A DNA stretch of 64,000 nucleotides from Tolypothrix sp. FACHB-123 (GTDB lineage: Bacteria > Cyanobacteriota > Cyanobacteriia > Cyanobacteriales > Nostocaceae): assembly GCF_014697075.1 (NCBI RefSeq), contig NZ_JACJRE010000035.1, forward strand, positions 22,610 to 86,609, written 5' to 3'. Shown in pieces: positions 1 to 7,983 of the stretch. The position numbers and the translations under genes were made by a program. Each line of letters opens with the position of its first letter. Within the stretch, counting starts at the first letter, position 1. The notes beneath the pieces are model-generated. The model was given only the letters and a program-made list of their open reading frames with translations, had not been told where the DNA came from and did no database searches.

Positions 1-279
1 ATTTTCCCGAATCATCAACCCAGCTTGGTCATATAATGCCTGATACTCGCCTATAATTTTGACTTCAACTGTAAAATCACCTGTAACTTCCTGATAGTAG
101 AAGTTGCCATTATCACGCATGAAATTATAGTGAGTCTTTTGCCAAAAATCAGTTTTAGCACCTGCACTAACATGAATAGATTCTGCCTTTTTATGCCATG
201 CAGGAGGTTCGTTATACCATTTCATTGAGTTCATAAAGCCGATTGCAAGTTGGTGAGGTACAGATAATTGTAAAGGCAT
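1..279 (-). CDS. DUF1349 domain protein, C-terminus cut by window edge
   Basis: The minus strand from 279 to the window edge encodes 93 codons without a stop. The protein begins MPLQLSVPHQLAIGF and continues with WYNEPPAW, DFWQKTHYNF, FYYQEVTGDFTVEVKI and YDQAGLMIRE. The pattern 'DFWQ+T, then G+F, then V+++G.Y..LYDQAGLM+R' is typical of DUF1349, a concanavalin-A-like beta-sandwich fold related to fungal regulation-of-enolase protein 1. About half of a normal ~200-residue protein is present; the rest lies left of the window. The start is the first ATG after an upstream stop. Family members have no settled function, and none is proposed here. Confidence 0.7.
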   Translation of the reverse strand, partial: MPLQLSVPHQLAIGFMNSMKWYNEPPAWHKKAESIHVSAGAKTDFWQKTHYNFMRDNGNFYYQEVTGDFTVEVKIIGEYQALYDQAGLMIREN

Positions 280-359
280 GGCAGTACTATGCTCTTACCT
301 GCGTACACCATTTACCTGAAATACGCGGTATTTTGCATTCTTTTTTCAAATTGGTATAA

Positions 360-520
360 CTCGTGAATGAGGCTCAGAAGCTCGTGAATGAGGCTCGGAA
401 GCTCGTGAATGAGGCTCGGAAGCTCGTGAATGAGGCTCAGAAGCTCGTGAATGAGGCTCAGAAGCTCGTGAATGAGGCTCGGAAGTTCATTAATGAGGCT
501 CGGAAGCTCGTGAATGAGTC
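360..520. repeat. 21-bp tandem repeat (7.7 copies)
   Basis: Seven full 21-bp units and one partial unit run head to tail from 360 to 520, all built on the core GTGAATGAGGCTCRGAAG; unit 7 (486-506) is the most diverged. Because 21 is a multiple of 3, both strands stay open: the plus strand reads a heptad LVNEARK and the minus strand a heptad ELPSLIH. Neither frame has a convincing ribosome-binding site or a non-repeat domain, so I treat it as an intergenic minisatellite between the DUF1349 gene and the SDR gene. The remaining sequence in 280-629 shows no gene. Confidence 0.85.
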
Positions 521-629
521 TTTGATATTTGTTTACCTGCTTTTTATAGCGATCGCAATAGCAATATTGATCGCGTCTCAACTCACCAACCCAGATCGCA
601 GTGCATCTAGGTAAGTTGCGCCTTGATAA

Positions 630-1418
630 TTAAAATATGCCGGCGTTACTTCCACCGTCAACTTGCAGCATTACTCCATTGACATATGAAGCCACGGGAG
701 AACAAAGAAATACAGCAACGTTAGCAAATTCCTCTGGAGTACCCATGCGACTTAAGGGATTATTGGCATTGATAGCTGCAATTTCTGCTTCTTTTGTTGT
801 GCCATTTTTGGTAATGCGGGCGTTGATTAATTCTTCTACTCGCTCTGTATATGTCCAGCCGGGTAAGATACTATTAACGCGGATTTTATCGTTACCTAAT
901 TCTTGGCTGAGTGTTTTAGTTAAGCCAATCACTGCTAGCCGAAGGGAATTAGATAAAATTAAATTTTGAACTGGTTGCTTAGTAGAAGTTGAGGTAATAG
1001 TCAGAATCGCCGCGTTGCGAGATTGGCGTAAATAAGGCAAAGCAGATTTTACTAAGTTAACTGCACTGAGCAAATTAAGATTAATTGCGGCTTCCCACTT
1101 TGCTAGATCAATATCATCAAATGTGCCGGCAGGCGGCCCCCCAGCATTAGTAACGAGAATATCTAAGCCGCCAAATTTATTGACTGTTGCATTAATTACT
1201 TGTTCAATTTCTGCTGGTTGAGTAACATCTGCACGCATAGCAATTACTTCTGCACCTGTTTCACCAGCAATTTCCGCAGCAGTGTTGTCAACTAATTCAC
1301 TGCGGGCGCAAATAGCTACTTTTGCACCTTCACGGGCAAATTGCTTGGCTGTGGCTTTACCCAGTCCTTTGCTAGCGGCTGTGACTAAAACTATTTTGTT
1401 ATTCAGTTGTAAATCCAT
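630..1418 (-). CDS. SDR family oxidoreductase lacking the catalytic Tyr-Lys pair
   Basis: A 262-residue classical short-chain dehydrogenase/reductase with a Rossmann fold. The nucleotide-binding turn TAASKGLG is at residues 13-20, followed by ADVTQP, the NAG motif (LVTNAGGPP), and the C-terminal PGW and VNGVMLQVDGG segments that fit FabG-like enzymes. The usual YxxxK active site is replaced: the aligned segment reads QNLILSNSLR, so Tyr is Leu and Lys is Asn. From memory a BKR-like SDR subgroup shares this change; these proteins are often annotated 3-oxoacyl-ACP reductase, but standard chemistry is doubtful. It follows the class II aldolase gene on the same strand with a 96-bp gap holding a small inverted repeat. 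The substrate is unknown. Confidence 0.85.
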   Translation of the reverse strand: MDLQLNNKIVLVTAASKGLGKATAKQFAREGAKVAICARSELVDNTAAEIAGETGAEVIAMRADVTQPAEIEQVINATVNKFGGLDILVTNAGGPPAGTFDDIDLAKWEAAINLNLLSAVNLVKSALPYLRQSRNAAILTITSTSTKQPVQNLILSNSLRLAVIGLTKTLSQELGNDKIRVNSILPGWTYTERVEELINARITKNGTTKEAEIAAINANNPLSRMGTPEEFANVAVFLCSPVASYVNGVMLQVDGGSNAGIF

Positions 1419-1469
1419 ATCTTCGGTCTGAGAAATTTATTTATAAGAATGGGAGATAATTTTGAAGAT

Positions 1470-1487
1470 TCAGGATTGAAGTCCTGA
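1470..1487. terminator. Small inverted repeat between aldolase and SDR genes
   Basis: TCAGGA at 1470-1475 pairs perfectly with TCCTGA at 1482-1487 around a 6-nt loop. It lies between two minus-strand genes and could weaken read-through, but the stem is short and has no T-run, so this is a weak call. Confidence 0.3.
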
Positions 1488-1514
1488 TGATAATTTATTT
1501 ACTTACTTACTGCA

Positions 1515-2276
1515 CTAATCAAGTAAATCTGGTTGTTCGCGTACCATCCGCTGATAGAGTGGCTGAAAGCAACACCAGCCATTAAAAGGCGTACCTACTT
1601 GGGTTTGTGTTAGGCGTGCAGTCTCATGTCCAATAATCTTAGGTTTACCCGCAGCTTCAGCTAACAGTTGTGCTTGGCTTGAGCGTTCTAAGTTAATAAA
1701 CCACCAACTAGCTTCATCTACAGAACGACCGACGGTAAGCATTCCATGATTGCGCAAAATTACAGCTTTTCGATGACCTAAGATTTCGGGAATTCTTTTA
1801 ATTTCGGCTATATCTAGTAAATCGCCTATGTAGTCATCAAAAACGCTATGATCTTCATAGAAAGCACAAGCATCTTGATTTAGTGGGTCAAGTAGACGAC
1901 CTAAACTAGACCAAGCTTTACCATACACAGAGTGGGTGTAAACTGTAGCGATCGCATCAGGTCGAGCTTGCAGAATATGGGAATGAATGGTAAAAGTGTC
2001 TCGATTTACCGGGCTATTGCCTTGAACTACATCACCGTTGTGATTTACCAATATTAAATTAGAAACTCGAATTTCACTAAAATCTAACCCCTGTGGGTTG
2101 ATCCAAAAGTGGTCGATCAATTGTGGATCGCGGACTGTAATATGACCATTTGGAGTTTCGTTAAATCCCAGCTTGGCAAACAAGCGAAAAGCTGCGGCTA
2201 GGCGTTGCTTGCGGTGTAAGCGTTCATCTTCAACTTGCTCAAATACGGGAGGTTTGGGTTTCTCTAATTTACGCAT
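1515..2276 (-). CDS. Class II aldolase/adducin family protein
   Basis: A zinc-type class II aldolase/adducin head domain of 253 residues. The metal-ligand His cluster is visible as TIHSHI and THSVYG in the first half and RNHGMLTVG later; SPVNRD and a conserved C-terminal WWFINLER helix also fit. Family members are sugar-phosphate aldolases or epimerases, or broad-substrate decarboxylating enzymes; the true substrate cannot be read from sequence. The start at 2276 (MRKLEKPK) is preferred over an upstream in-frame codon at 2312 because AGGAAAA sits about 9 nt before it. The SDR gene follows 96 bp downstream on the same strand, so the two may form an oxidoreductase-aldolase pair. Confidence 0.85.
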   Translation of the reverse strand: MRKLEKPKPPVFEQVEDERLHRKQRLAAAFRLFAKLGFNETPNGHITVRDPQLIDHFWINPQGLDFSEIRVSNLILVNHNGDVVQGNSPVNRDTFTIHSHILQARPDAIATVYTHSVYGKAWSSLGRLLDPLNQDACAFYEDHSVFDDYIGDLLDIAEIKRIPEILGHRKAVILRNHGMLTVGRSVDEASWWFINLERSSQAQLLAEAAGKPKIIGHETARLTQTQVGTPFNGWCCFQPLYQRMVREQPDLLD

Positions 2277-2474
2277 ATTATTTTTCCTAAAGTTTCCAGC
2301 AACCACTAGCAAGTAACCATTAGTCTTTTGACAATGGTTCCCATATCTTGTAGTGCAACATCATCTATAAATTCGATGCCAAAACAAGCAATCGGCATCA
2401 ATAGCGATTTTCTTGCCTTTAGCGGGCATTAAAAAATGTTTATTTAGGCTTTTGTACTATTGTGAAAGTAAATG

Positions 2475-2690
2475 TTATGTACGCTGGACGCTATTTTTTT
2501 GATTAGCACCATCGGTCTTTATGCCTAGTTGCTCCAATCTGGAATAACTTAGGGATTCCTTTAAGATAATTGTAAATGGATATCGCCGGAATACAGTAGC
2601 TTGTCCTTTTGACAGCAGCTTTCTGGCATGACTAAGGTGTATGGGAGATAAAGGTAGTCTGTTGGCATCAAGAATAAAAACTTTAGTCAT
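2475..2690 (-). pseudogene. IscB-type N-terminal (PLMP/RRXRR) remnant
   Basis: A 71-residue frame whose first 45 residues match the N-terminus of IscB/RRXRR HNH endonucleases of the IS200/IS605 group: MTKVFILDANRLPLSP, then HARKLLSKGQATVFRRYPF, then TIILK. Full IscB proteins run to ~400-500 residues with a RuvC domain split by an HNH domain; here the frame ends just after the position where the first RuvC motif (DPGSKTTG-like) should begin and has only IKTDGANQK. No HNH or RuvC-II/III segment was found towards 2300. This is therefore a truncated, presumably inactive relic of a transposon-borne RNA-guided nuclease gene. Any omega-RNA would lie upstream, at about 2691-2900; I could not recognise one. 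Confidence 0.75.
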
Positions 2691-3181
2691 TATGGCTAAA
2701 TTACCAAGGCAATAATTATCAGGTGTTCGTTTAACAATGCAACATCCATCTATTGTTGGTGCTGCTGTTGACGTTTGTTTTTAGTGTTAGGTAATTAGAT
2801 GGTGAATATAGGCGATCGCGTCTTGTAGAAGATGCAATCTTCAAATCAGTATAGTATTTACTCTGATACCATAGTTATCCACATTAAATTTTGCTACTAA
2901 TTCATTAATCATAATTCGGCTGGTGTCTAGAAAATTTTGCTAAATCTGCACCTGGGATAATTATTTCTAAATACTTCTGTGTCAAGCGATCGCCAGTTTT
3001 ATATATATTAGAGTCTGCTATAAATGAGAAAATATTAAGTTTTGTAGATATGCAAAGGTTTTTTACTTTTGCGCCTAAATTTCTAAACAAAACTTAACAA
3101 TCTAGGGGGGTAGGGAAGGAGGACAAAGAAGCAGAGGGGTAGGGGAGAAATAAGCAATGCCCAATGCCCCATCCCCAAAAC
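2691..3181. other. Intergenic region, no convincing gene
   Basis: This gap holds the sequence upstream of the IscB relic, HIP1-like GCGATCGC sites near 2813 and 2985, and at 3110-3178 a purine-rich stretch followed by TGCCC-type repeats. A 61-codon frame at 2905-3090 has no recognisable feature. Confidence 0.5.
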
Positions 3182-4591
3182 TTAAGACACTTTCAACTGT
3201 GCTTCTGATATCCAAGTACCGTGAAAACCATAAGGTACTCGTTGGGGAATGATTACTCGCGCTACAGGTTTGCTGCTGACATCTTGAGCATTTACTATCA
3301 CTAATTCTGATGTACCTGAACCTTCATCGTAAACAAAGGTTATTAGCCAGCCATCATCCTCAGCAGTTGCACCAGGACGAGGCGCAAATACAGCTTCGCC
3401 ACCATAGCGTCCTTGTCCATATTCATGGGTTTGGGCTTTCCCACTGTTGAGGTCGTATTTAATTAGACCATCAAATAAAGGTAAGGGACTATTCGCCATC
3501 TTACCTGCATAGCCATATCGCGTTGGCAGCCCAACAAAGCTTTCGTTGATCCGGGGAAATTCCGCAGGCACATCATTTAATTGCTGTTCCCTAACTGTCC
3601 CAGTTCTCAGGTTAAATCGCCATTCATGTAAGCGAGGAATATTAGCATCTGGATCGGTGGGGTTTTCTTCAGTAGCTAAAATAGTAGTGGAACTCATGCG
3701 ACAGGCTATAAGTACAACTTCATCGCCGATTTCGTAAGCATTGAGAACATGGAAAATGTAACAGGGCGAACTTTCAAACCAGCGGATATTACTGTTATTA
3801 CCGTAACGGGGGACAATACCAAAACGACTAGGGCGATCGCGCTCAAACATCAGCATCGGTTCACCACGCTGTGCCCGTTCAACGCTGAGAGTTATTGGTA
3901 AATCCAGAAAAATACTATAGTTTTTGGTGATGGCAAAATCATGCATCATCACTGGCACAGGCAAATCAATAGGCACCGTTTGTAATAACTCGCCCACAGC
4001 GGAAACTATACTGTATTGCAGATATGGCGGCGCGAAGGAGTAACCAAAAAACATCATCTCGCCTGTGACTGGGTCTACTTTAGGATGAGCGGTAAAAGCA
4101 GATACCAGCTTGTCATTGTAAGTGTATTCGCCAATTGTTTCTAACTGCGGAACTTTAATCGCGTGAGGTGCGCCGCCTTCATTCAGCGCCAACATTTGCC
4201 CACCATGCCAAATTAACGCCGTATTCCCAGTATTTTTATAAGCACCGTGGGGGTTATCCATTTGTGGTGGTTCTAAAAATCCACTCCAGATAGCCTTACC
4301 TGCTTCTTGCTCAATTTTCCATCCCCTAGTTTGCACATAACGATTGCGATAAGTAGCTTTACCTTCGCTAATTTGTACGCCATGTAACATGCCATCGCCA
4401 TCAAACCAATGATACTTACCAATAGGCGGCCATTGGGGATTAGGGCCATTGCGGACAAACATCCCCGATAAATCTAGTGGTAATTCCCCAAATACCTGCA
4501 AAGTATCTGTAGCGATTTCTTCACGCACTGGTGCAAAATTACCATTAAGATATGGATTAACTGCTGTGCTAGAAATTATGTTACTTGTCAT
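3182..4591 (-). CDS. Carotenoid oxygenase (RPE65/CCD family)
   Basis: A carotenoid cleavage dioxygenase of 469 residues, a seven-bladed propeller with a non-haem iron held by four histidines. The four are visible in order: TAHPKVDP, MMHDFAIT, FHVLNAYE and the C-terminal PYGFHGTW. FVRNGPNPQW near the N-terminus and WFDGDGMLHG are also family hallmarks. Relatives in Synechocystis and Nostoc cleave apo-carotenals or carotenoids to retinal-type products; which substrate is used here cannot be told. A longer frame begins at a TTG at 4615, but the ATG at 4591 (MTSNIISS) matches the usual start. Neighbours are not carotenoid genes, so it probably stands alone. Confidence 0.93.
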   Translation of the reverse strand: MTSNIISSTAVNPYLNGNFAPVREEIATDTLQVFGELPLDLSGMFVRNGPNPQWPPIGKYHWFDGDGMLHGVQISEGKATYRNRYVQTRGWKIEQEAGKAIWSGFLEPPQMDNPHGAYKNTGNTALIWHGGQMLALNEGGAPHAIKVPQLETIGEYTYNDKLVSAFTAHPKVDPVTGEMMFFGYSFAPPYLQYSIVSAVGELLQTVPIDLPVPVMMHDFAITKNYSIFLDLPITLSVERAQRGEPMLMFERDRPSRFGIVPRYGNNSNIRWFESSPCYIFHVLNAYEIGDEVVLIACRMSSTTILATEENPTDPDANIPRLHEWRFNLRTGTVREQQLNDVPAEFPRINESFVGLPTRYGYAGKMANSPLPLFDGLIKYDLNSGKAQTHEYGQGRYGGEAVFAPRPGATAEDDGWLITFVYDEGSGTSELVIVNAQDVSSKPVARVIIPQRVPYGFHGTWISEAQLKVS

Positions 4592-4980
4592 AAGGAGCAA
4601 ACGCGATCGCGGCAATGTGACCCATATATTTTAGCGATCGCATTATCAAGGTAGGATATTCTGCTTTTAAGTTATACAATCCATCGTGACGGCTGTTGAG
4701 TGTTGACTGTTAACCGTTGACTGTCAACAGCCTTTGTTAGTAGTCATACAATTTAAACGCACATTAGTTTAGGTTTTTTTGAGGACAAAGGAAGGGAAGG
4801 AGGATAAGGGCGACAAGGAAGCAGAATAGAAAGATCAATCATCACCAATGCCCCATGCCCAATGCCCAATGCCCAATTCCCTAAACTAGCGATCCCAGCT
4901 TTAGTTTTTCAAAGTTTTAATATTTACGTTCTCTGACATGGGAATACCCTTAAATGGAATATAAGTACGGGAAGAATCTC
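4592..4980. other. Intergenic region with TTGACTG hairpin and TGCCC repeats
   Basis: At 4691-4732 the arms GGCTGTTGA and TCAACAGCC enclose TTGACTG-type heptamers, forming a hairpin. At about 4846-4885 TGCCCAA/TGCCCCA units are repeated. It lies between divergent genes and so should also hold both promoters, but none is clear. Confidence 0.5.
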
Positions 4981-5352
4981 ATGGCTGACCTGAATGGTAC
5001 TTGGCTAGGAACCTATTGGCAACAAGGAGTCCCTAGCCGCTTTGAAGCAGTATTCGTTCAAAGTGGCAATGCTCTTAGTGGCTCGATTTTAGATGACAAT
5101 TACTTAGGCGAAGCCCAAATTAGTGGCGAAGTAAATGGGCGCAGTATTAGCTTTACCAAACGCTATTTAATTACCTCCCCTGCTCCCATTAAATACATTG
5201 GCACCCTTTCAGAAAATGAAGATTATATCCAAGGACAGTGGAACATCGGCGCACGCTACTATGGCCCGTGGGAAGCGCGACGCAGTGGAGAAGATTTGAT
5301 GGCGGAGTTAAAAACGCGGATTCAGCAGCAAATTCCCCAGGCGACAGGGTGA
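4981..5352 (+). CDS. Conserved small beta-rich protein, function unknown
   Basis: A 123-residue soluble protein starting MADLNGTWLGTYWQQG. The alternating strand-turn pattern (SRFEAVFVQSGNALSGSILDD, then SGEVNGRSISFTKRY, then IQGQWNIGARYYGPWEARR) suggests a small beta barrel of lipocalin or avidin-like shape, which is an inference. There is no signal peptide and no catalytic motif. The frame is open from an ATG at 4954, but the ATG at 4981 gives a sensible N-terminus; neither has a strong ribosome-binding site. The histidine phosphatase gene follows on the same strand after a repeat-filled 143-bp gap. I do not recognise a named family. Confidence 0.7.
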   Translation: MADLNGTWLGTYWQQGVPSRFEAVFVQSGNALSGSILDDNYLGEAQISGEVNGRSISFTKRYLITSPAPIKYIGTLSENEDYIQGQWNIGARYYGPWEARRSGEDLMAELKTRIQQQIPQATG

Positions 5353-5387
5353 GAAGATGGGGAAGACAAGGAAAGGGAGAAATAGCA

Positions 5388-5485
5388 ATGCCCAATGCCC
5401 AATACTTCTCTTCGAGACGCTTCGCGTAGCTTGCTTCCCGGAACGGGTACGACTTCGCTCAGCACAAGTGCCCAATGCCCAGTGA
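5388..5485. repeat. TGCCCAA heptamers with embedded palindrome
   Basis: TGCCCAA units at 5388-5402 and 5469-5482 flank a segment containing GAGACGCTTCGCGTAGC (near 5414-5430), a short palindrome of a type dispersed in Nostocales genomes (from memory). It looks like one repeat inserted in another and fills the gap between the hypothetical gene and the phosphatase gene. Confidence 0.6.
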
Positions 5486-5495
5486 CAACTAACAA

Positions 5496-6131
5496 ATGAC
5501 AACTCTTTATTTCCTCCGTCACGGACAAACTGAATGCAGTCGCAATAATGCCTTTTGCGGTTCGCTAGACTCGGAACTCACACCTGAGGGTTTGGCGATG
5601 GCAGAAGCTTTTGCCAAGGCTTACAGTTCTACTCCTTGGAGAGCAGTTTTTTCTAGTCCGATGCGGCGAACTGTGTTGACAGCAGCACCACTATGTGCAG
5701 CGCTAAATATTCAACCAGAAATGCGGGATGGTTTAAAAGAAATTAATTATGGCAAATGGGAAGGAAAACCACCGGAAGTCATTAACCAAGAATTTCACGA
5801 TGATTATCTGCGTTGGTCTGCCGATCCCGCATGGTATGCGCCAACGGGTGGAGAAATGGCAATTACCATAGCTTATCGGGCTATGCAGGTAGTCGAAGAA
5901 ATTAAACAGCTTTACACGAGTGGCAATGTTTTAGTGGTTTCCCATAAAGCAACTATCAGAATTATTTTGTGCAGTCTGTTAGGTATTGATGTAGGACGCT
6001 TCCGTTATCGTATCGGTTGCCCAGTTGCTTCTGTGAGTGTTGTAGAATTTAGCTCTCACGGCCCCTTGTTGCGTTCTATGGCAGATCGGACACATTTGGA
6101 TGAGCATTTACGAAATTTACCAGGAACGTAA
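5496..6131 (+). CDS. Histidine phosphatase (phosphoglycerate-mutase-like)
   Basis: A 211-residue branch-1 histidine phosphatase. The phospho-accepting His is residue 9 in FLRHGQTE; the arginine-rich SSPMRRTVLTA, the acid motif LKEINYGKWEG and the second catalytic His in VVSHKATIRI are all present. Such enzymes remove phosphate from small metabolites such as sugar phosphates, phosphoglycerate or cobalamin intermediates; the true substrate is not readable. Length is normal for the family. The ATG at 5496 is the first codon of the conserved N-terminus. Confidence 0.9.
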   Translation: MTTLYFLRHGQTECSRNNAFCGSLDSELTPEGLAMAEAFAKAYSSTPWRAVFSSPMRRTVLTAAPLCAALNIQPEMRDGLKEINYGKWEGKPPEVINQEFHDDYLRWSADPAWYAPTGGEMAITIAYRAMQVVEEIKQLYTSGNVLVVSHKATIRIILCSLLGIDVGRFRYRIGCPVASVSVVEFSSHGPLLRSMADRTHLDEHLRNLPGT

Positions 6132-6443
6132 ATTACCCACATACAGGTATTTCAGGTATCTGCCTCAGTCATGAGCGAAATTGCTGAACTATTAGCCAAA
6201 TACTAGCAAAATATTCTCAATTACGGCAATTTATCTGTAAATAATGGCACAGCATTCCTCATACCTGTTTTAATTTTTGATGGTGCGGCGCTTGGCGACA
6301 AAACACCCTACATTGTGCCTCCATTTAAAGTAAGAATGCGATCGCCAATATTTTACGGTTAAGCGATAAAAATACCGTAGACTCAGATAACCTAATATCT
6401 ATATACTACTGTTAGTTTATCGAAAAACAGTATTATACAACTA
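6132..6443. other. Intergenic region upstream of the Crp-type regulator
   Basis: 312 bp with a HIP1-like GCGATCGC at about 6338. No gene, repeat or clear promoter box was recognised; it presumably holds the promoter of the downstream regulator. Confidence 0.45.
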
Positions 6444-7031
6444 ATGGCTCTATACTCTGTTGTTACTAGTAAAGTCAGTAAAAATACCAAACAGATTTTT
6501 ACACGTAGGGCGTTCTTACCAGAACATCAAAGCCTTCTGTGGCAAATTGATTCAGGCTTTGTGCGGACTTTTACATATTTAGAAGATGGTACCACTGTCG
6601 CTTTAGGCTTGTGGGGGCCAGATGACATTGTTGGCAGCAGCTTGTCTCGGCTACAACCATATCAAATGGAATGCTTGACTAAAGTAGAGGCGAGAATCTT
6701 ACCCATAGAAGAATGGGAGCAACCAACACAGACTTTGTTGAATCACATTCAACAAGCTGAAGAGTTGATGGTGATTCGTAGCTACAAAAAGGTAGATACC
6801 ATGTTACTTAAATTATTGGCATGGTTATCGAAAAAGTTTGGTTTACAAGTTGAACAAGGACGTTTAATCGATATGCGTCTCACTCATGAAGACTTAGCAG
6901 AAATTTTAGGTTCCACTCGCGTCACCATCACGCGGATTTTGGGACAGTTTGAGCAGGAAGGCTTAATCGATCGCCTTTCCTTACATCGGATTGTGCTACG
7001 AGAAGAAGATATTTGGTATTACGAAATTTAA
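6444..7031 (+). CDS. Crp/Fnr family transcriptional regulator
   Basis: A 195-residue regulator with an N-terminal cyclic-nucleotide-type beta roll (LWQIDSGFVRTFTYLEDGTTVALGLWGPDDIVG), a dimerisation helix and a C-terminal winged helix-turn-helix. The recognition region MRLTHEDLAEILGSTRVTIT resembles that of NtcA and other cyanobacterial Crp-type factors. The roll lacks the obvious Arg-Ser cAMP pocket, so a different signal or none is likely (inference). It is shorter than the usual ~220 residues, mostly at the N-terminus. It stands alone on the plus strand, followed by a repeat-filled gap; its targets are unknown. Confidence 0.88.
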   Translation: MALYSVVTSKVSKNTKQIFTRRAFLPEHQSLLWQIDSGFVRTFTYLEDGTTVALGLWGPDDIVGSSLSRLQPYQMECLTKVEARILPIEEWEQPTQTLLNHIQQAEELMVIRSYKKVDTMLLKLLAWLSKKFGLQVEQGRLIDMRLTHEDLAEILGSTRVTITRILGQFEQEGLIDRLSLHRIVLREEDIWYYEI

Positions 7032-7033
7032 AT

Positions 7034-7105
7034 TGTTGACCGTTGACTGTTGACCGTTGACTGTTGACTGTTGATTGTTGACTGGTGACTTTTGACCACT
7101 GACAA
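7034..7105. repeat. TTGACYG heptamer tandem repeat
   Basis: About ten imperfect TTGACTG/TTGACCG heptamers run between the Crp-type gene and ycf23. This is a short tandemly repeated sequence of the type common in heterocystous cyanobacteria. Confidence 0.8.
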
Positions 7106-7152
7106 CTCAGTAACGGTAGAATATACCTAATTTTCGTAGCTTCAAACGAAGT

Positions 7153-7899
7153 ATGACAATGCATTCTTCTCTTCAACGTGCTTTTGCTAACCGCTGTGTC
7201 CTGAAGGCAATCAGCGGTTTAAATAACTTTGATAGCGATCGCGTCGCTGCTACTATCAAAGCTGCCGATTTGGGCGGTGCTACTTTTGTTGATATCGCTG
7301 CCGATGCTGCTTTAGTAAAATTAGCAAAGAGTTTGACAAATTTGCCAATCTGTGTGTCAGCAGTAGAGCCAGAAAAATTCGTGCAAGCTGTGGCGGCTGG
7401 TGCAGATTTAATTGAAATCGGTAATTTCGATTCCTTCTATTCCCAAGGACGGAGATTTGAGGCTGAGGAAGTTCTTGCCCTCACTCACCAAACTCGTGCT
7501 TTATTGCCAGAAATCACTTTATCTGTGACTGTGCCTCACATTCTCACATTAGATAAACAGGTACAACTAGCAGAAGAACTAGTCAAAGCTGGTGCTGATA
7601 TTATCCAAACTGAAGGCGGTACCAGCAGCAGCCCCACCCACCCCGGAACTTTAGGCTTAATTGAAAAAGCCGCTCCCACCTTAGCAGCAGCTTTTGAAAT
7701 TTCTCGCGCAGTTTCCGTACCCGTATTGTGTGCTTCCGGCATTTCTAGCGTGACAGCACCACTAGCGATCGCATCTGGTGCAGCTGGTGTGGGTGTCGGT
7801 TCAGCTATTAACCAACTCAACAGCGAAGTAGCCATGATTGCTGCTGTTCGTAGCATCGTTGAAGCTTTAGCATCTGCGAAAGTAGGGGCTAGAGGCTAG
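7153..7899 (+). CDS. ycf23: Ycf23/DUF561 TIM-barrel protein
   Basis: A 248-residue (beta/alpha)8-type protein matching the Ycf23/DUF561 family found in cyanobacteria and red-algal plastids. The N-terminus VLKAISGLNNFDSDRVAA, then AADLGGATFVDIAAD, then TEGGTSSSPTHPGTLGLI, and the C-terminal phosphate-binding-like GISSVTAPLAIASGAAGVGVG are characteristic. The barrel resembles enzymes that bind phosphorylated substrates, but no reaction is established for the family. The C-terminal residues KVGARG and the stop codon lie in the first units of a GGCTAGA heptamer repeat, so the repeat has supplied the end of the gene. Confidence 0.85.
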   Translation: MTMHSSLQRAFANRCVLKAISGLNNFDSDRVAATIKAADLGGATFVDIAADAALVKLAKSLTNLPICVSAVEPEKFVQAVAAGADLIEIGNFDSFYSQGRRFEAEEVLALTHQTRALLPEITLSVTVPHILTLDKQVQLAEELVKAGADIIQTEGGTSSSPTHPGTLGLIEKAAPTLAAAFEISRAVSVPVLCASGISSVTAPLAIASGAAGVGVGSAINQLNSEVAMIAAVRSIVEALASAKVGARG

Positions 7900-7936
7900 A
7901 GGCTAGAGGCTAGGGATTAGGGGTTAGGGGCTAGGT
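7884..7936. repeat. GGCTAGA heptamer repeat overlapping a gene end
   Basis: GGCTAGA is repeated from 7887 and decays into GGGATTA and GGGGCTA units. It overlaps the last codons and TAG stop of ycf23 and lies between convergent genes, where it may also act as a boundary. Confidence 0.75.
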
Positions 7937-7983
7937 AATAATATATTCTCCCCTGCTCCCTGCCCCCTGCCCCCTTGCCTCTT

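Noticed and set aside
360-520. Possible CRISPR array
   Set aside because: Units are directly adjacent with no spacers, and there are no cas genes.
312-614. Open frames on both strands across the 21-bp repeat
   Set aside because: They consist almost only of the repeat, lack a ribosome-binding site and a domain, and both strands are open only because the unit is a multiple of three.
2306-2398. 30-codon minus-strand frame just upstream of the aldolase (MPIACFGIEF...)
   Set aside because: Could be a leader peptide, but no ribosome-binding site or homology can be supported.
2905-3090. 61-codon minus-strand frame
   Set aside because: AT-rich, no recognised domain, no start signal.
5189-5528. Several overlapping frames on both strands around 5.2-5.5 kb
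   Set aside because: They overlap the real small gene or consist of intergenic repeat sequence.
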